39,777 bases of DNA from Gemmatimonadaceae bacterium (GCA_022843265.1 JALHNZ010000018.1:15109-54885), one strand, 5' to 3'. Counted from the first letter of the stretch, positions 8,618 through 16,123 are shown. Notes: generated by a model not told the origin, from the sequence alone. A program made the numbers and translations.

Positions 8618-8800
8618 ATGTCACAGACCGCCGCAGCACGTCCCTCGGTGCGCTCACGCTTCGAGTTCATCGTGTCGGACGGCGTCCTGCTGCCGACGGA
8701 CGACCAGCGCGATGCGCTGAAGAACGCCCGGATAAACCTCGCGCAGCTGTCGCGTAATGATGTGAGCCTGATGGGCGGTTTCCGCACCGCAACGCGCTGA
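8618..8800 (+). CDS. Small protein of 60 residues, unknown
   Basis: A short gene with a good ribosome binding site (GGAG about 8 nt before ATG 8618), directly downstream of the TetR-type operator region and 2 bp before the DUF2306 gene. The product (MSQTAAARPSVRSRFEF at its start) has no signal peptide and no membrane segment. The middle (SDGVLLPTDDQRDALKNARI) looks like a short helical, charged domain, and the C-terminus is basic (GGFRTATR). I recognise no family. Its place as first gene of a regulated operon, with tight spacing to a membrane protein, supports it being translated. It could be a small partner or adaptor, or the N-terminal remnant of a longer protein. Confidence 0.6.
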   Translation: MSQTAAARPSVRSRFEFIVSDGVLLPTDDQRDALKNARINLAQLSRNDVSLMGGFRTATR

Positions 8801-8802
8801 TC

Positions 8803-9474
8803 ATGTCGACGCCACACGGCCAGCGCTCGTCGGACTGGAAGATCCTCGCGGCGCTGGTCGCATTGAGCGCCGTGCCGGCGCTGGCCGGCACGGCGCGACT
8901 CAGCGAACTGGCTCGCGATGCCGCGGTCACCACGGCCAACGCACGGTTCTTTGCGATGCCGCTGCCGGTGGTGCTGCACATTCTTGCCGTCATTCCGTTC
9001 AGCATCCTCGGGGCGCTGCAGTTTGCGCCGGCGTTCAGGACACGCCATCGCACGTGGCACCGCGCATCGGGGCGAGTGGTGGTGGGATGCGGCCTCATCG
9101 CTGCGGTGTCGGGCCTCTGGATGACACTGTTCTATCCCTGGCCTGCGGGCGACGGCGAAGCGCTCTACATCGAACGACTGGTGTTCGGCATCGGCATGCT
9201 GATCTCCATGCTGCTGGCGATCAACGCCATCCGGCAACGCCACTTCACCGTGCACGGGCGATGGATGCTTCGCGCGTATGCCATCGGGATGGGTGCGGGC
9301 ACGCAGGTGCTGACGCATCTGCCGTACGTCCTGCTCGTCGGTCAGCCGGACGAATCGACACGGGCGGTGCTGATGGGGGCGGGCTGGGTGATCAATGTAG
9401 CCGTCGCCGAATGGATCATCCGCAAGTCGTCGGCACGACGCACAGTCGTGCACGCACGGCCCGCGCGTCCCTGA
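8803..9474 (+). CDS. DUF2306-family membrane protein
   Basis: A 223-residue integral membrane protein with about six or seven hydrophobic segments. Conserved-looking histidines sit at helix ends: H59 (VVLHIL), H82 and H86 (RHRTWHRASGR), H147 and H151 (RHFTVHGRWMLRAYA) and H172. This pattern, an HR..GR motif followed later by H-x-RWMxRAYA, matches DUF2306. The paired histidines recall heme-binding b-type membrane proteins, but heme binding is my inference. ATG 8803 is 2 bp after the stop of the 60-residue protein, so the two are co-transcribed, probably under the divergent TetR regulator. The C-terminal tail is basic and probably cytoplasmic. Confidence 0.87.
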   Translation: MSTPHGQRSSDWKILAALVALSAVPALAGTARLSELARDAAVTTANARFFAMPLPVVLHILAVIPFSILGALQFAPAFRTRHRTWHRASGRVVVGCGLIAAVSGLWMTLFYPWPAGDGEALYIERLVFGIGMLISMLLAINAIRQRHFTVHGRWMLRAYAIGMGAGTQVLTHLPYVLLVGQPDESTRAVLMGAGWVINVAVAEWIIRKSSARRTVVHARPARP

Positions 9475-9569
9475 CGAGAACGAAATCGGGGCGCGACGCT
9501 CTGACGGGTACTGCAACGCTGAAGCAGCGGGATTGGCCCGCCGCCCCCACCTGCAACCGACGAGCCCCT

Positions 9570-10076
9570 ATGCCGCAGTCCAGGCTTGTTTCCACCGGAC
9601 GGCTCTTCGTCGTGGCGCTGCTTGCCAGCGCCCGCTCCAATGCCACTGGTCCCGCTGGTGGCGCGCCGGACTCACTCACGGTACGCCCGCGAGCACGCCG
9701 TATTGTCTCAGCAGCCCTTCTGCTTGTCGCCGCAATCCACGCGATTCCACTCGTCGGCGTGCTGAGCGCCGCACGTGTATCGTCACTCTATGGCGTGGTT
9801 GTTGACGATGCGAACCTTGAAATTCTGCTGCGCCATCGGGCCGTACTTTTCGGCTTGTTTTCCGTCATGACGGGCTATTGTGCGTTACGACCCGCGTTAC
9901 ATGGCATTGGCTTAACGGCGGCGGCGATCAGTGTTGTATCGTTTATCGTCATTGCGCAGAACGTTGGAGGTTACAACGACGCGTTGAGAACCGTGGTCCG
10001 CGTTGACGTTTTCGCGGCAGTCCTTGTCGTGATCGGCGCTGCGGTGCACCTGTTCTCAAGGCCAGCAGTCCGATGA
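9570..10076 (+). CDS. Small four-helix membrane protein of unknown function
   Basis: A 168-residue protein with four predicted membrane helices in its last 125 residues: about RIVSAALLLVAAIHAIPLV, LFGLFSVMTGYCALRPAL, LTAAAISVVSFIVIAQNV and VDVFAAVLVVIGAAVHLF. The stretches LEILLRHRAVLFGLF and VGGYNDALRTVVRVDVFA are typical of a small membrane family that I recall is often labelled phosphopantetheine adenylyltransferase in databases. Nothing here resembles that enzyme. ATG 9570 is the only ATG before the first helix in this frame that leaves a plausible N-terminus. The first 40 residues are low-complexity and may not all be translated. It follows DUF2306 by 95 bp on the same strand and may share its regulation. 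Confidence 0.72.
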   Translation: MPQSRLVSTGRLFVVALLASARSNATGPAGGAPDSLTVRPRARRIVSAALLLVAAIHAIPLVGVLSAARVSSLYGVVVDDANLEILLRHRAVLFGLFSVMTGYCALRPALHGIGLTAAAISVVSFIVIAQNVGGYNDALRTVVRVDVFAAVLVVIGAAVHLFSRPAVR

Positions 10077-10235
10077 CGCTGCAGTTCATGTGAATGGCGG
10101 CGCGGCGCAGCGCGCGTGGGCGCGGCGGGTGCGCCTGTTCGTCCACGGGCAGACGCATCCGACGATGATCGCGACCGATCTCAGGATGGGGCCGAAGGCG
10201 GCCTGTCGCTCCCTGGGTCTTGCGGAGCGAAACGG

Positions 10236-11156
10236 CTACGGTTGGTGCGCGGAACGTGGTGGGTTGATTCGCACGCGTGTGCGCTGCTGTGTAACCAGAA
10301 GAAGGCTGAGGCTCGCCGCCGTCAGCAGACCAAGCGTGTAAATACTCCCTTCCGGCCCCTCCCCCGCGCCATTGAGATAGGCCGGTCCGACAGGCACCAA
10401 CTTCACAATCAGTGCGGGTAGTCCGACATCTAATCCCGTAACCGGCACTTCAAAGCCGGTGGCGGTAAACCAGTTCCAGCCGGTGTGCCAGCCCATCACG
10501 CCCCAGAGCGAATTTGAACGACGCACCCAAGCGCAGGCGAAAATCGAGTAGACGAAGGTCATGGCCAACATCAACAGCGATGTTCTGGGTGAAAAGTGCA
10601 GAAAGGTGAACGCGGCAGACGACAAGATGAAGGCGGCACTCGTGTTCCAACGCCGCATGATGGTCGAGAACAGCCAGCCGCGAAAAACGAATTCCTCCAC
10701 GCTCGCTTGCACGGTAAAGCAGGCGAGCAACAGGGCGATCCAGCCGAGCGCAGCAGGGCTGGCAAAGGCTGGTGCAAGATCAGCGACACGGTATCCGCCA
10801 GACAGTGCTATTGCGGTCACGATCGCGCCCATCATGGCTATGCCTACGGCCAGTCCGATCAGGAACTTTTCGAGCCGTTGTTCTCCGCGAAGTCCAACAC
10901 TTGCGAGGCTTCTCTTTTCGACCCAGCGCACCCAGCCAAATACCGCAAGCCCCACGGCGATAAACGAAGCCAGAAGGAGGCAAAAGCCCAAAGGCCCCCG
11001 CGGCGAACCCATCGCGTCAGTCAAGCCAAGATGTTCGAGTCCGATATCGAACGGCGTCATGCTGATGGCAAAAATGAAAATGCAGATGAAGGGGGCGGCG
11101 ATACTCGGCGGTAGCCAGCCCTTTGGCGTCTCGTCGGAGAAGATGGTCTGTGTCAT
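10236..11156 (-). CDS. CPBP (CAAX protease / bacteriocin-processing) family membrane protease
   Basis: A 306-residue membrane protein of the CPBP (Abi) intramembrane metalloprotease family. The catalytic pattern is complete: EEFVFRGW with E154, E155 and R159, FLHF with H187, and HTGWNWF with H224 and N228. About eight hydrophobic helices cover residues 20-290. I chose ATG 11156 (MTQTIFSDETPKGW). The upstream open frame to 11411 lies inside the AraC gene. It follows the AraC-type regulator by 31 bp on the same strand, so the two probably form a bicistronic unit. CPBP proteins process prenylated proteins in eukaryotes and, in bacteria, bacteriocins or act in self-immunity or signalling. The substrate here is unknown. 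Confidence 0.9.
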   Translation of the reverse strand: MTQTIFSDETPKGWLPPSIAAPFICIFIFAISMTPFDIGLEHLGLTDAMGSPRGPLGFCLLLASFIAVGLAVFGWVRWVEKRSLASVGLRGEQRLEKFLIGLAVGIAMMGAIVTAIALSGGYRVADLAPAFASPAALGWIALLLACFTVQASVEEFVFRGWLFSTIMRRWNTSAAFILSSAAFTFLHFSPRTSLLMLAMTFVYSIFACAWVRRSNSLWGVMGWHTGWNWFTATGFEVPVTGLDVGLPALIVKLVPVGPAYLNGAGEGPEGSIYTLGLLTAASLSLLLVTQQRTRVRINPPRSAHQP

Positions 11157-11187
11157 ATTGCGCAGGCTAAACGCCCGCCGAGGACCG

Positions 11188-12012
11188 CTATAGAATGATC
11201 GTGCGGAACAAGTCCGAGCAAAGCCACTCTTTTGGCGTGAGGCCAACTGTCTTGCGGAATGTGCGGCCAAAATGGCTCTGATCCGCAAAGCCAGCACCAT
11301 GAGCAGCATCGGCCAGCTTCGCGCCTTCGCGCAGAAGCCGCTTGGCGAGATCGACCCGCCGGTACTGCAGATAGCGATAGGGGCTAGTGCCGAGCAAAAC
11401 CCGGAAGTCACGCGAAAGCTGCCAACGGTCGCAGCCAGTCACTTGCTCAAGTTGATCGAGACTCGCACCGCAAACGACGGCGGTTTCGAGAAATTCGCGC
11501 GCCCGCATCACGGCTGTTCGATTGGCGATCCTCACGGCTGCCGTCCTGCCAGCCGCATTGCTCATGGCATGGGCTAGATCGTAAAGCGCGTCTTCATAAG
11601 CACCGGGATCCTCAACGCCCGCGCAGTAGATAACCATGTTGAAGGCTGCCGCAATCAAGGCGGGATTCGTCGACACGCCATTCACGACAAACGGTAGTTC
11701 CGCGCCTCCAAGCACCGCCTGGATATGAGATGGCGGAACATAGGCCGCCCGATAGCTAAATCCCGCCTCATCATAGCAGTAGCCGTCGTGTACTTCTTCG
11801 GGATGCAGGATGAGCACCTGCCCTGGCAGCGAATGTCGCAACGACCCGCGATAGTTGAACGCTTGCACCCCAGCCATAGTCAAAGCGACGGTGTACGTAT
11901 CGTGCCGATGCGGCGAAAACGCTGCCCCGACCAGCCGGTGTGCGACTCTCTCGATCAGCTCGAACGTGCCGGCCGAATGCGATGAAATCGCGGAATGCGT
12001 TGCAGAATTCAT
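11188..12012 (-). CDS. AraC-family transcriptional regulator
   Basis: A 274-residue regulator. The N-terminal part (about 20-110) is an AraC-type cupin sensing domain, with SPHRHDTYT at 33-41 and LHPEEVHDG near 69-77. The C-terminal 95 residues carry the two AraC HTH motifs: LDQLEQVTGCDRWQLSRDFR, then LADAAHGAGFADQSHFGRTF with the usual GLTPKEW ending. I chose ATG 12012 (MNSATHSAIS). The frame stays open to 12192, but that part has no recognisable domain. The following CPBP protease gene begins 31 bp downstream and is the most likely target besides its own promoter. The ligand is unknown. Confidence 0.91.
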   Translation of the reverse strand: MNSATHSAISSHSAGTFELIERVAHRLVGAAFSPHRHDTYTVALTMAGVQAFNYRGSLRHSLPGQVLILHPEEVHDGYCYDEAGFSYRAAYVPPSHIQAVLGGAELPFVVNGVSTNPALIAAAFNMVIYCAGVEDPGAYEDALYDLAHAMSNAAGRTAAVRIANRTAVMRAREFLETAVVCGASLDQLEQVTGCDRWQLSRDFRVLLGTSPYRYLQYRRVDLAKRLLREGAKLADAAHGAGFADQSHFGRTFRKTVGLTPKEWLCSDLFRTIIL

Positions 12013-12074
12013 CGGAAATTCATTGTGCGTAGGAAGCAGGTAGGCAGCCTTGCGAGTTGGAGTAGGGTTGTCGG

Positions 12075-12102
12075 GTTGCTGGCAAAACTGGCCGCCAGCA
12101 AC
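12075..12102. repeat. 9-bp inverted repeat upstream of the AraC gene
   Basis: GTTGCTGGC (12075-12083) and GCCAGCAAC (12094-12102) form a perfect 9-bp stem with a 10-nt loop. It lies 63 bp upstream of the AraC start and is not followed by a T tract on either strand, so an operator or leader hairpin is more likely than a terminator. Confidence 0.4.
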
Positions 12103-12274
12103 ATTCCCTGCAACGAGCCAAGGAGTGCCACCAGTTGCTACCGAGGAGCAACAGACACTGATGCTGCTCGAGAACGCGGGGGACACACGCATCGTCGCTC
12201 CAGCCGCGGCTCGGGGTGCGCGCCAAAATCAGGGCCGAAAGCCTCCCTACGGAACCACCTTCGAACCATCACGA

Positions 12275-12308
12275 AACCGCCGGCCCCGAAAAATCGGAGC
12301 CGGCGGTT
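12275..12308 (-). terminator. Long hairpin after tRNA-Gly, likely end of the tRNA operon
   Basis: AACCGCCGGC (12275-12284) pairs perfectly with GCCGGCGGTT (12299-12308). On the minus strand the stem continues inward by four Watson-Crick pairs and one G-U pair to a 4-nt T loop, about 15 bp in all. The wobble pair forms only in the minus-strand RNA, which fits a role downstream of the minus-strand tRNA genes, 30 bp after tRNA-Gly. Only a short T run follows, so termination may be partial. Confidence 0.6.
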
Positions 12309-12337
12309 CTCGCGCGTATTCACATGCACGTATTCAG

Positions 12338-12410
12338 AGCGGGAGACGGGACTCGAACCCGCGACATCAAGCTTGGAAGGCTAGCGCTCTACCAACTGAG
12401 CTACTCCCGC
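12338..12410 (-). tRNA. tRNA-Gly(TCC)
   Basis: The minus strand reads a complete cloverleaf. The 7-bp acceptor stem is GCGGGAG/CTCCCGC, the D arm GCTCAGTTGGTAGAGC and the anticodon loop CTTCCAA with anticodon TCC (12375-12377). The T arm is GCGGGTTCGAGTCCCGT. The discriminator is T, as expected for tRNA-Gly, and no CCA is encoded. The anticodon stem has one T-T mismatch. It is the third and last tRNA in the transcript. Confidence 0.95.
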
Positions 12411-12452
12411 GTACTGGTCCTGCACATTCGCCATAACAACCGACGAACAACA

Positions 12453-12535
12453 TGGTGAGGGAAGGATTCGAACCTTCGAAGGCTTGCGCCGTCAGATTTA
12501 CAGTCTGATCTCGTTGGCCACTTGAGTACCTCACC
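12453..12535 (-). tRNA. tRNA-Tyr(GTA)
   Basis: The minus strand gives an 83-nt class II tRNA with acceptor stem GGTGAGG/CCTCACC, anticodon loop containing GTA (stem CAGA...TCTG), a long variable arm and T arm with GGTTCGAATCC. The discriminator is A. No CCA is encoded. It is the middle gene of the Thr-Tyr-Gly cluster. Confidence 0.95.
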
Positions 12536-12571
12536 GAACTCTGCGCACCAGCACCGCTGATGCCCCGGACA

Positions 12572-12644
12572 AGCTGACGACCGGAATCGAACCGGTAACC
12601 GCCTGATTACAAATCAGGTGCTCTGCCAATTGAGCTACGTCAGC
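12572..12644 (-). tRNA. tRNA-Thr(TGT)
   Basis: The minus strand gives a 73-nt tRNA with acceptor stem GCTGACG/CGTCAGC, D arm GCTCAATTGGCAGAGC, anticodon stem-loop CCTGATTTGTAATCAGG with anticodon TGT, and T arm ACCGGTTCGATTCCGGT. It is the first gene of the cluster, 119 bp downstream of the cysS stop. No CCA is encoded. Confidence 0.95.
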
Positions 12645-12743
12645 ACAACACGGCATGCGTCGAGCAAACACTCCCGCAGCGCCGCTGGCTGCGCGCACTA
12701 CGAGATCCGGACAAGACCTTCAGGTTAACCGCTACCAGCCCCC

Positions 12744-12764
12744 AAAATCAAGCCGTAGCGGCCT
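12744..12764 (-). terminator. Rho-independent terminator of cysS
   Basis: On the minus strand AGGCCG-CTA-CGGCTT forms a 6-bp hairpin (one G-U pair), followed 2 nt later by TTTT (12744-12747). It begins at the last base of the cysS stop codon, so it should end cysS transcription before the tRNA genes, which then need their own promoter in 12645-12743. Confidence 0.5.
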
Positions 12765-14173
12765 CACCCCACCCGCCATTTTGTCCCGTTGGCCGTGTCT
12801 TCCAGCGCGATACCCCGGGCCACGATCTCGGCCCGGATTGCATCCGCCGCCGCAAAGTCCCGGCGAGCCCGCGCATCACGACGTGCCCCCAGCCGCTCTT
12901 CCACCCAGGCGGCCAGTTCACCGTCGGTGTTATCCGCCGCGGGCACGAGATCCAGCACACCGTCGATCACCCCAAACACCCGGCGCGCCTCGGCCAGCGC
13001 CGCCACATCACCGCCGCCAGCATCCAGCTCGCGATTGCCTTCGGTGATGAACGTGAACAACGCGGCCAGTCCTTCCGGTGCATTCAGATCGTCAAACAAT
13101 GCCGCGCGAAATGCGTCTTCGGCGCGCTTCGCTGCGTCGGCCAATGCGGCGGTGCCGCCGGTTGCCTCCGCGAGACGGCGCGCAAACGTACCGATGCGAC
13201 GCACCGCGGCCTGCGACTGTTCAAGCGAGTCTTCACCAAGATTGAGCTGCTTGCGATAGTGCGCGTTGAAGATGAAGTGCCGATACACCGCGCCATCAAT
13301 GCCCTGCTCTCGCAGATCAACTACCGTGGCCACGTTGCCAACACGCTTGGCCATTTTTGCGCCGTCGGTGAGCAGAAACTCACCATGGCACCAGCACCGC
13401 GCAAAGGTTTTTCCGGTCGCCGCTTCGGATTGTGCGATTTCGTCTTCGTGATGCGGGAAGATGAGATCAATGCCACCCGCGTGCAGATCAAACGTTTCGC
13501 CGAGGTACTTCATGGCCATCGCCGAGCATTCGAGATGCCATCCCGGGCGACCACGTCCCCACGGTGAATCCCACGCCGCGCCTGACGCTTCGTCTTCGCC
13601 TTTGGCACTCTTCCAGAGCGCAAAATCCTGCGCGTTTTCCTTGGCGTATTCGTCCTGCGCCACACGTGCGCCGGCGCGTACTTCACGCTTGTCGAGTTGC
13701 GACAGCTTGCCGTAATCCGCAAACCGATCAATCGCGAAATACACCGAGCCGTCATCCGCCACATACGCCGTGCCGTTTGCGACAAGCGTTTCGACCAGCG
13801 CGATCATTTCCGGAATGTGCTCCGTGGCCTTCGGATACACTTCGGCGTCTTGAATGCGCAGGTAGCGACGGTCCTGGTGAAACAGTTCGGTGAACGGTTC
13901 GGTGACCTGCGTAATCGTTTGCCCGTTCGCGGCCGCTTTGCGAATGATCTTGTCGTCCACATCCGTCAGGTTCATCACCTGCAACACATCCCAACCGTAC
14001 AGCGCAAACGTGCGCCGCATGAGATCCTCAAAGAGGAACGTGCGGAAGTTGCCGAGATGCGCCGGATTGTAGACCGTTGGTCCGCAGGCGTACATGCGAA
14101 CGGTGGATCCATCAACCGGTGCAAACGGCTCGACGCGGCGCGTGAGCGTGTTGTAGAGGCGGAACTCGGACAT
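12764..14173 (-). CDS. cysS: Cysteinyl-tRNA synthetase
   Basis: Charges tRNA-Cys with cysteine in the cytoplasm. It has 469 residues from ATG 14173, matching the usual size (about 460). The class I HIGH motif is HLGN at 39-42. Zinc ligands match the family spacing: C30, C216, H241 and E245. The second active-site motif, normally KMSKS, is KMAKR at 273-277; the second lysine is kept. Other hallmarks are CGPTVYN, MNLTDVDDKII and GRGRPGWHLECSAM. The C-terminal anticodon-binding part ends in the usual RRDFAAADAIRAEI stretch. The open frame upstream to 14242 is not supported by the family. A terminator hairpin overlaps the stop codon. Confidence 0.96.
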   Translation of the reverse strand: MSEFRLYNTLTRRVEPFAPVDGSTVRMYACGPTVYNPAHLGNFRTFLFEDLMRRTFALYGWDVLQVMNLTDVDDKIIRKAAANGQTITQVTEPFTELFHQDRRYLRIQDAEVYPKATEHIPEMIALVETLVANGTAYVADDGSVYFAIDRFADYGKLSQLDKREVRAGARVAQDEYAKENAQDFALWKSAKGEDEASGAAWDSPWGRGRPGWHLECSAMAMKYLGETFDLHAGGIDLIFPHHEDEIAQSEAATGKTFARCWCHGEFLLTDGAKMAKRVGNVATVVDLREQGIDGAVYRHFIFNAHYRKQLNLGEDSLEQSQAAVRRIGTFARRLAEATGGTAALADAAKRAEDAFRAALFDDLNAPEGLAALFTFITEGNRELDAGGGDVAALAEARRVFGVIDGVLDLVPAADNTDGELAAWVEERLGARRDARARRDFAAADAIRAEIVARGIALEDTANGTKWRVG

Positions 14174-14257
14174 GGAGACTGAGCGAAGAGCGAGAGGTTG
14201 ATCGCGTACCGTCGCGTACGGCCTGCTGAGCGTACCTAGCATGATGCAGTCTCCAAT

Positions 14258-14950
14258 CTAGCGCGAAACAACGGGACGCAGCATGCCACTCTCGCACACC
14301 ACGTGTGATCGCCACAACGGTGCCGGAACGTGCGGTACGTGGCCGCCGATCATGTCATGCATTGCGTTGTGCGCCGGCCGCACGGGACCCTCCCGGGTGG
14401 CGGTCAGCGCGGCCCAGCCACGCCTGAGGCAGCGCGTCAGCACACGGGCCGCGGAGCCCGCCGTGAGGGCATCGGCACGCGTGGATTCGCTCAGCAGGAG
14501 CAGTCCGGCCGGCGATCGCACCGCAAACCCTCCAGCCACCCTGGGTTCAGCGACCCTGAGCGGACGATCTACCCGCGACGGTGGCGCGTCAGTCAACGCG
14601 CCGCGCTCGGGTACGGCGCGCCACCGTCTGAGTTGGAGCGCGTTAACCGCCGGCCACACACCAGAGAGTGGTGACTGCACGGCCATCCAGCGTGCGGCCA
14701 CCGCCGACGTGGCCCTCCACGGTCCCTCGCTGCCACGCTCAAGCGCGACACGATACACGTGGGCGAGCAAACGCTCAGCCGTCAGACCAAGCGGATCGTG
14801 GACCACGAGCACCTGACCTGCGTCGAATGACAGCTCGGTCTCGTGCAGCAGGGTGATCGTCAGCATCGCACCGGCGGCCCCGGCGCTGATGTGCATGGAC
14901 GGCACCGGTACACACCAGTGGGCGGAAGACGAAAATGAGCGTGTGGTCAT
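14258..14950 (-). CDS. Hypothetical protein, 230 residues
   Basis: An open frame from ATG 14950 on the same strand as cysS and the DUF1611 gene, in the gap between them. The product is rich in Arg, Ala and Val with no obvious signal peptide or membrane helix. The best-structured stretch, about residues 29-75 (MLTITLLHETELSFDAG, then LTAERLLAHVYRVALERG), looks like an alpha/beta fold. I recognise no family. The opposite strand also has a long open frame (14283-14816), but its composition is poorer (Ser, Arg, Thr-rich). Strand choice rests on gene direction and protein-like composition. An internal start at about 14866 (MLTITLL) is possible. Confidence 0.5.
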   Translation of the reverse strand: MTTRSFSSSAHWCVPVPSMHISAGAAGAMLTITLLHETELSFDAGQVLVVHDPLGLTAERLLAHVYRVALERGSEGPWRATSAVAARWMAVQSPLSGVWPAVNALQLRRWRAVPERGALTDAPPSRVDRPLRVAEPRVAGGFAVRSPAGLLLLSESTRADALTAGSAARVLTRCLRRGWAALTATREGPVRPAHNAMHDMIGGHVPHVPAPLWRSHVVCESGMLRPVVSR

Positions 14951-15006
14951 GCGCGCAGATTACGCGCTGGCCACACGCTCACGTCACCGAAACAACGCGC
15001 ACCGCA

Positions 15007-16080
15007 TCACATGAGCGCGGCGCGTGCCTCGACTCGCTCACGATGGAACGCATCAATCGCTTCACTGAGCGGCGCGGTACTGAAGCGCACCGGATCCGTG
15101 ACCGGCAATCCCGTTTCGGCTTTGGCCCGTTCGACGGCCTCGCGCGCCTCAATGTCCGACAGATCGTACGTGTTCAACGCGACACCAATCACCGGCGACT
15201 GACGCAGTGGTTCAGCGAGCTGCTCGTACAAACGAATCAGTTCGCTGAGTGAAGGAATCGGTACCCACGGATTGCGATTGATCGTGGTGCGACTGGGCTG
15301 CGCACACAGAATCATCGCGTGCGGCAATGACCCATGCATCAAGCCGAGCGTGACGCCGGAGTAGGCCGGGTGCACAATCGAGCCTTGTCCTTCAACCAGC
15401 ACGATGTCGTGATCAACCGCCGCTTCGAGCGTGAGCTGCTCCGCTGCACCGGCGATGAAATCCGCAATCACCGCGTCAACCGCAATGCCCCGTCCTTCAA
15501 TCAGGATTCCCGTTTGTCCTGTCGCCGCAAAAGACACACGATGGCCAAGCTTTCGTACGCCATCCTGAATCTGCAACTGCGTGGTCATCTTGCCGATGTT
15601 ACAGTCGCTGCCTACGGTCAGAATCACCGTCGCATCGGTCTCACGAACGCGACCGTATGACACATCGAGATTTTCTGGTGGGCGACGCAAGTCGCGAATC
15701 GTGGCACCATGCGCCGCGGCAACAGCGGCGAACTCGGGGTCATCACCAAGCAGCGAGTGCAGTCCACTCCACACATCGAGCCCGGCGGTGAGCGCACGCA
15801 CAACCAGCTCGCGCCAGGCGTGCGGAAACTGACCACCGGCCGGCGCGATACCGATCAGCATCGCCGTTGGCTCGAAGCGCATGGCTTCGTCGAACGTGGC
15901 GACAACAGGAATGCCTCCGCCAAAGCCAAGCACATCATCGGCGGTGCGTCCAGCCGCCGCGCTATCAAGCACGACGGCGACTTCATGCGGTGCATATCGA
16001 ATGCACGCATTGGCGGTCTTGGACGTCAACGGGCCGAAGTTACCCTCGGCGAGAACCAGGAAGCGACGCGAGCGAGACAT
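15007..16080 (-). CDS. DUF1611 family protein (DgcN-like D-glutamate N-acetyltransferase)
   Basis: A 357-residue cytoplasmic protein of the DUF1611 family. The N-terminal Rossmann-like half includes LVLAEGNFGPLTSKTANACI. The C-terminal half is P-loop-like, with GSDCNIGKMTT at 157-167, GQTGILIEGRG and VLVEGQGSIVHPAYSGVTLG. One branch of this family, DgcN, is reported to N-acetylate D-glutamate and usually sits beside the racemase-like DgcA. I see no DgcA gene within this window, so the substrate remains open. The start at ATG 16080 fits the family N-terminus. The gene follows pspA on the same strand by 62 bp. Confidence 0.85.
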   Translation of the reverse strand: MSRSRRFLVLAEGNFGPLTSKTANACIRYAPHEVAVVLDSAAAGRTADDVLGFGGGIPVVATFDEAMRFEPTAMLIGIAPAGGQFPHAWRELVVRALTAGLDVWSGLHSLLGDDPEFAAVAAAHGATIRDLRRPPENLDVSYGRVRETDATVILTVGSDCNIGKMTTQLQIQDGVRKLGHRVSFAATGQTGILIEGRGIAVDAVIADFIAGAAEQLTLEAAVDHDIVLVEGQGSIVHPAYSGVTLGLMHGSLPHAMILCAQPSRTTINRNPWVPIPSLSELIRLYEQLAEPLRQSPVIGVALNTYDLSDIEAREAVERAKAETGLPVTDPVRFSTAPLSEAIDAFHRERVEARAALM

Positions 16081-16123
16081 ACCGGGAGTTCGAGGTGGGC
16101 GAACATGGGGATGATCGCCCTAA

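Larger units (their letters stand above)
12013..12337. other. 325-bp gene-free stretch between AraC gene and tRNA-Gly
   Basis: Several frames are open here, but none reads like a protein or has a supporting ribosome binding site. The stretch holds two inverted repeats, described separately. In the thrU-tyrU-glyT-thrT-tufB arrangement, this is where a second tRNA-Thr and tuf would lie. I see neither here, nor a repeat of the tRNA-Gly 3' end that would mark an integration site. Confidence 0.6.

Noticed and set aside
10077-10235. Possible small gene (83 codons from 10090) in the spacer after the four-helix membrane protein
   Set aside because: It overlaps the 3' end of the CPBP gene, has no ribosome binding site and reads Arg-rich without domain features.
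12013-12337. Possible integrative-element attachment site next to tRNA-Gly
   Set aside because: No duplicate of the tRNA 3' end and no integrase gene were found in the window.
14283-14816. Long open frame on the plus strand (177 codons) opposite the 230-residue hypothetical gene
   Set aside because: Its product is Ser/Arg/Thr-rich with no domain-like pattern, and neighbours on both sides run on the minus strand.
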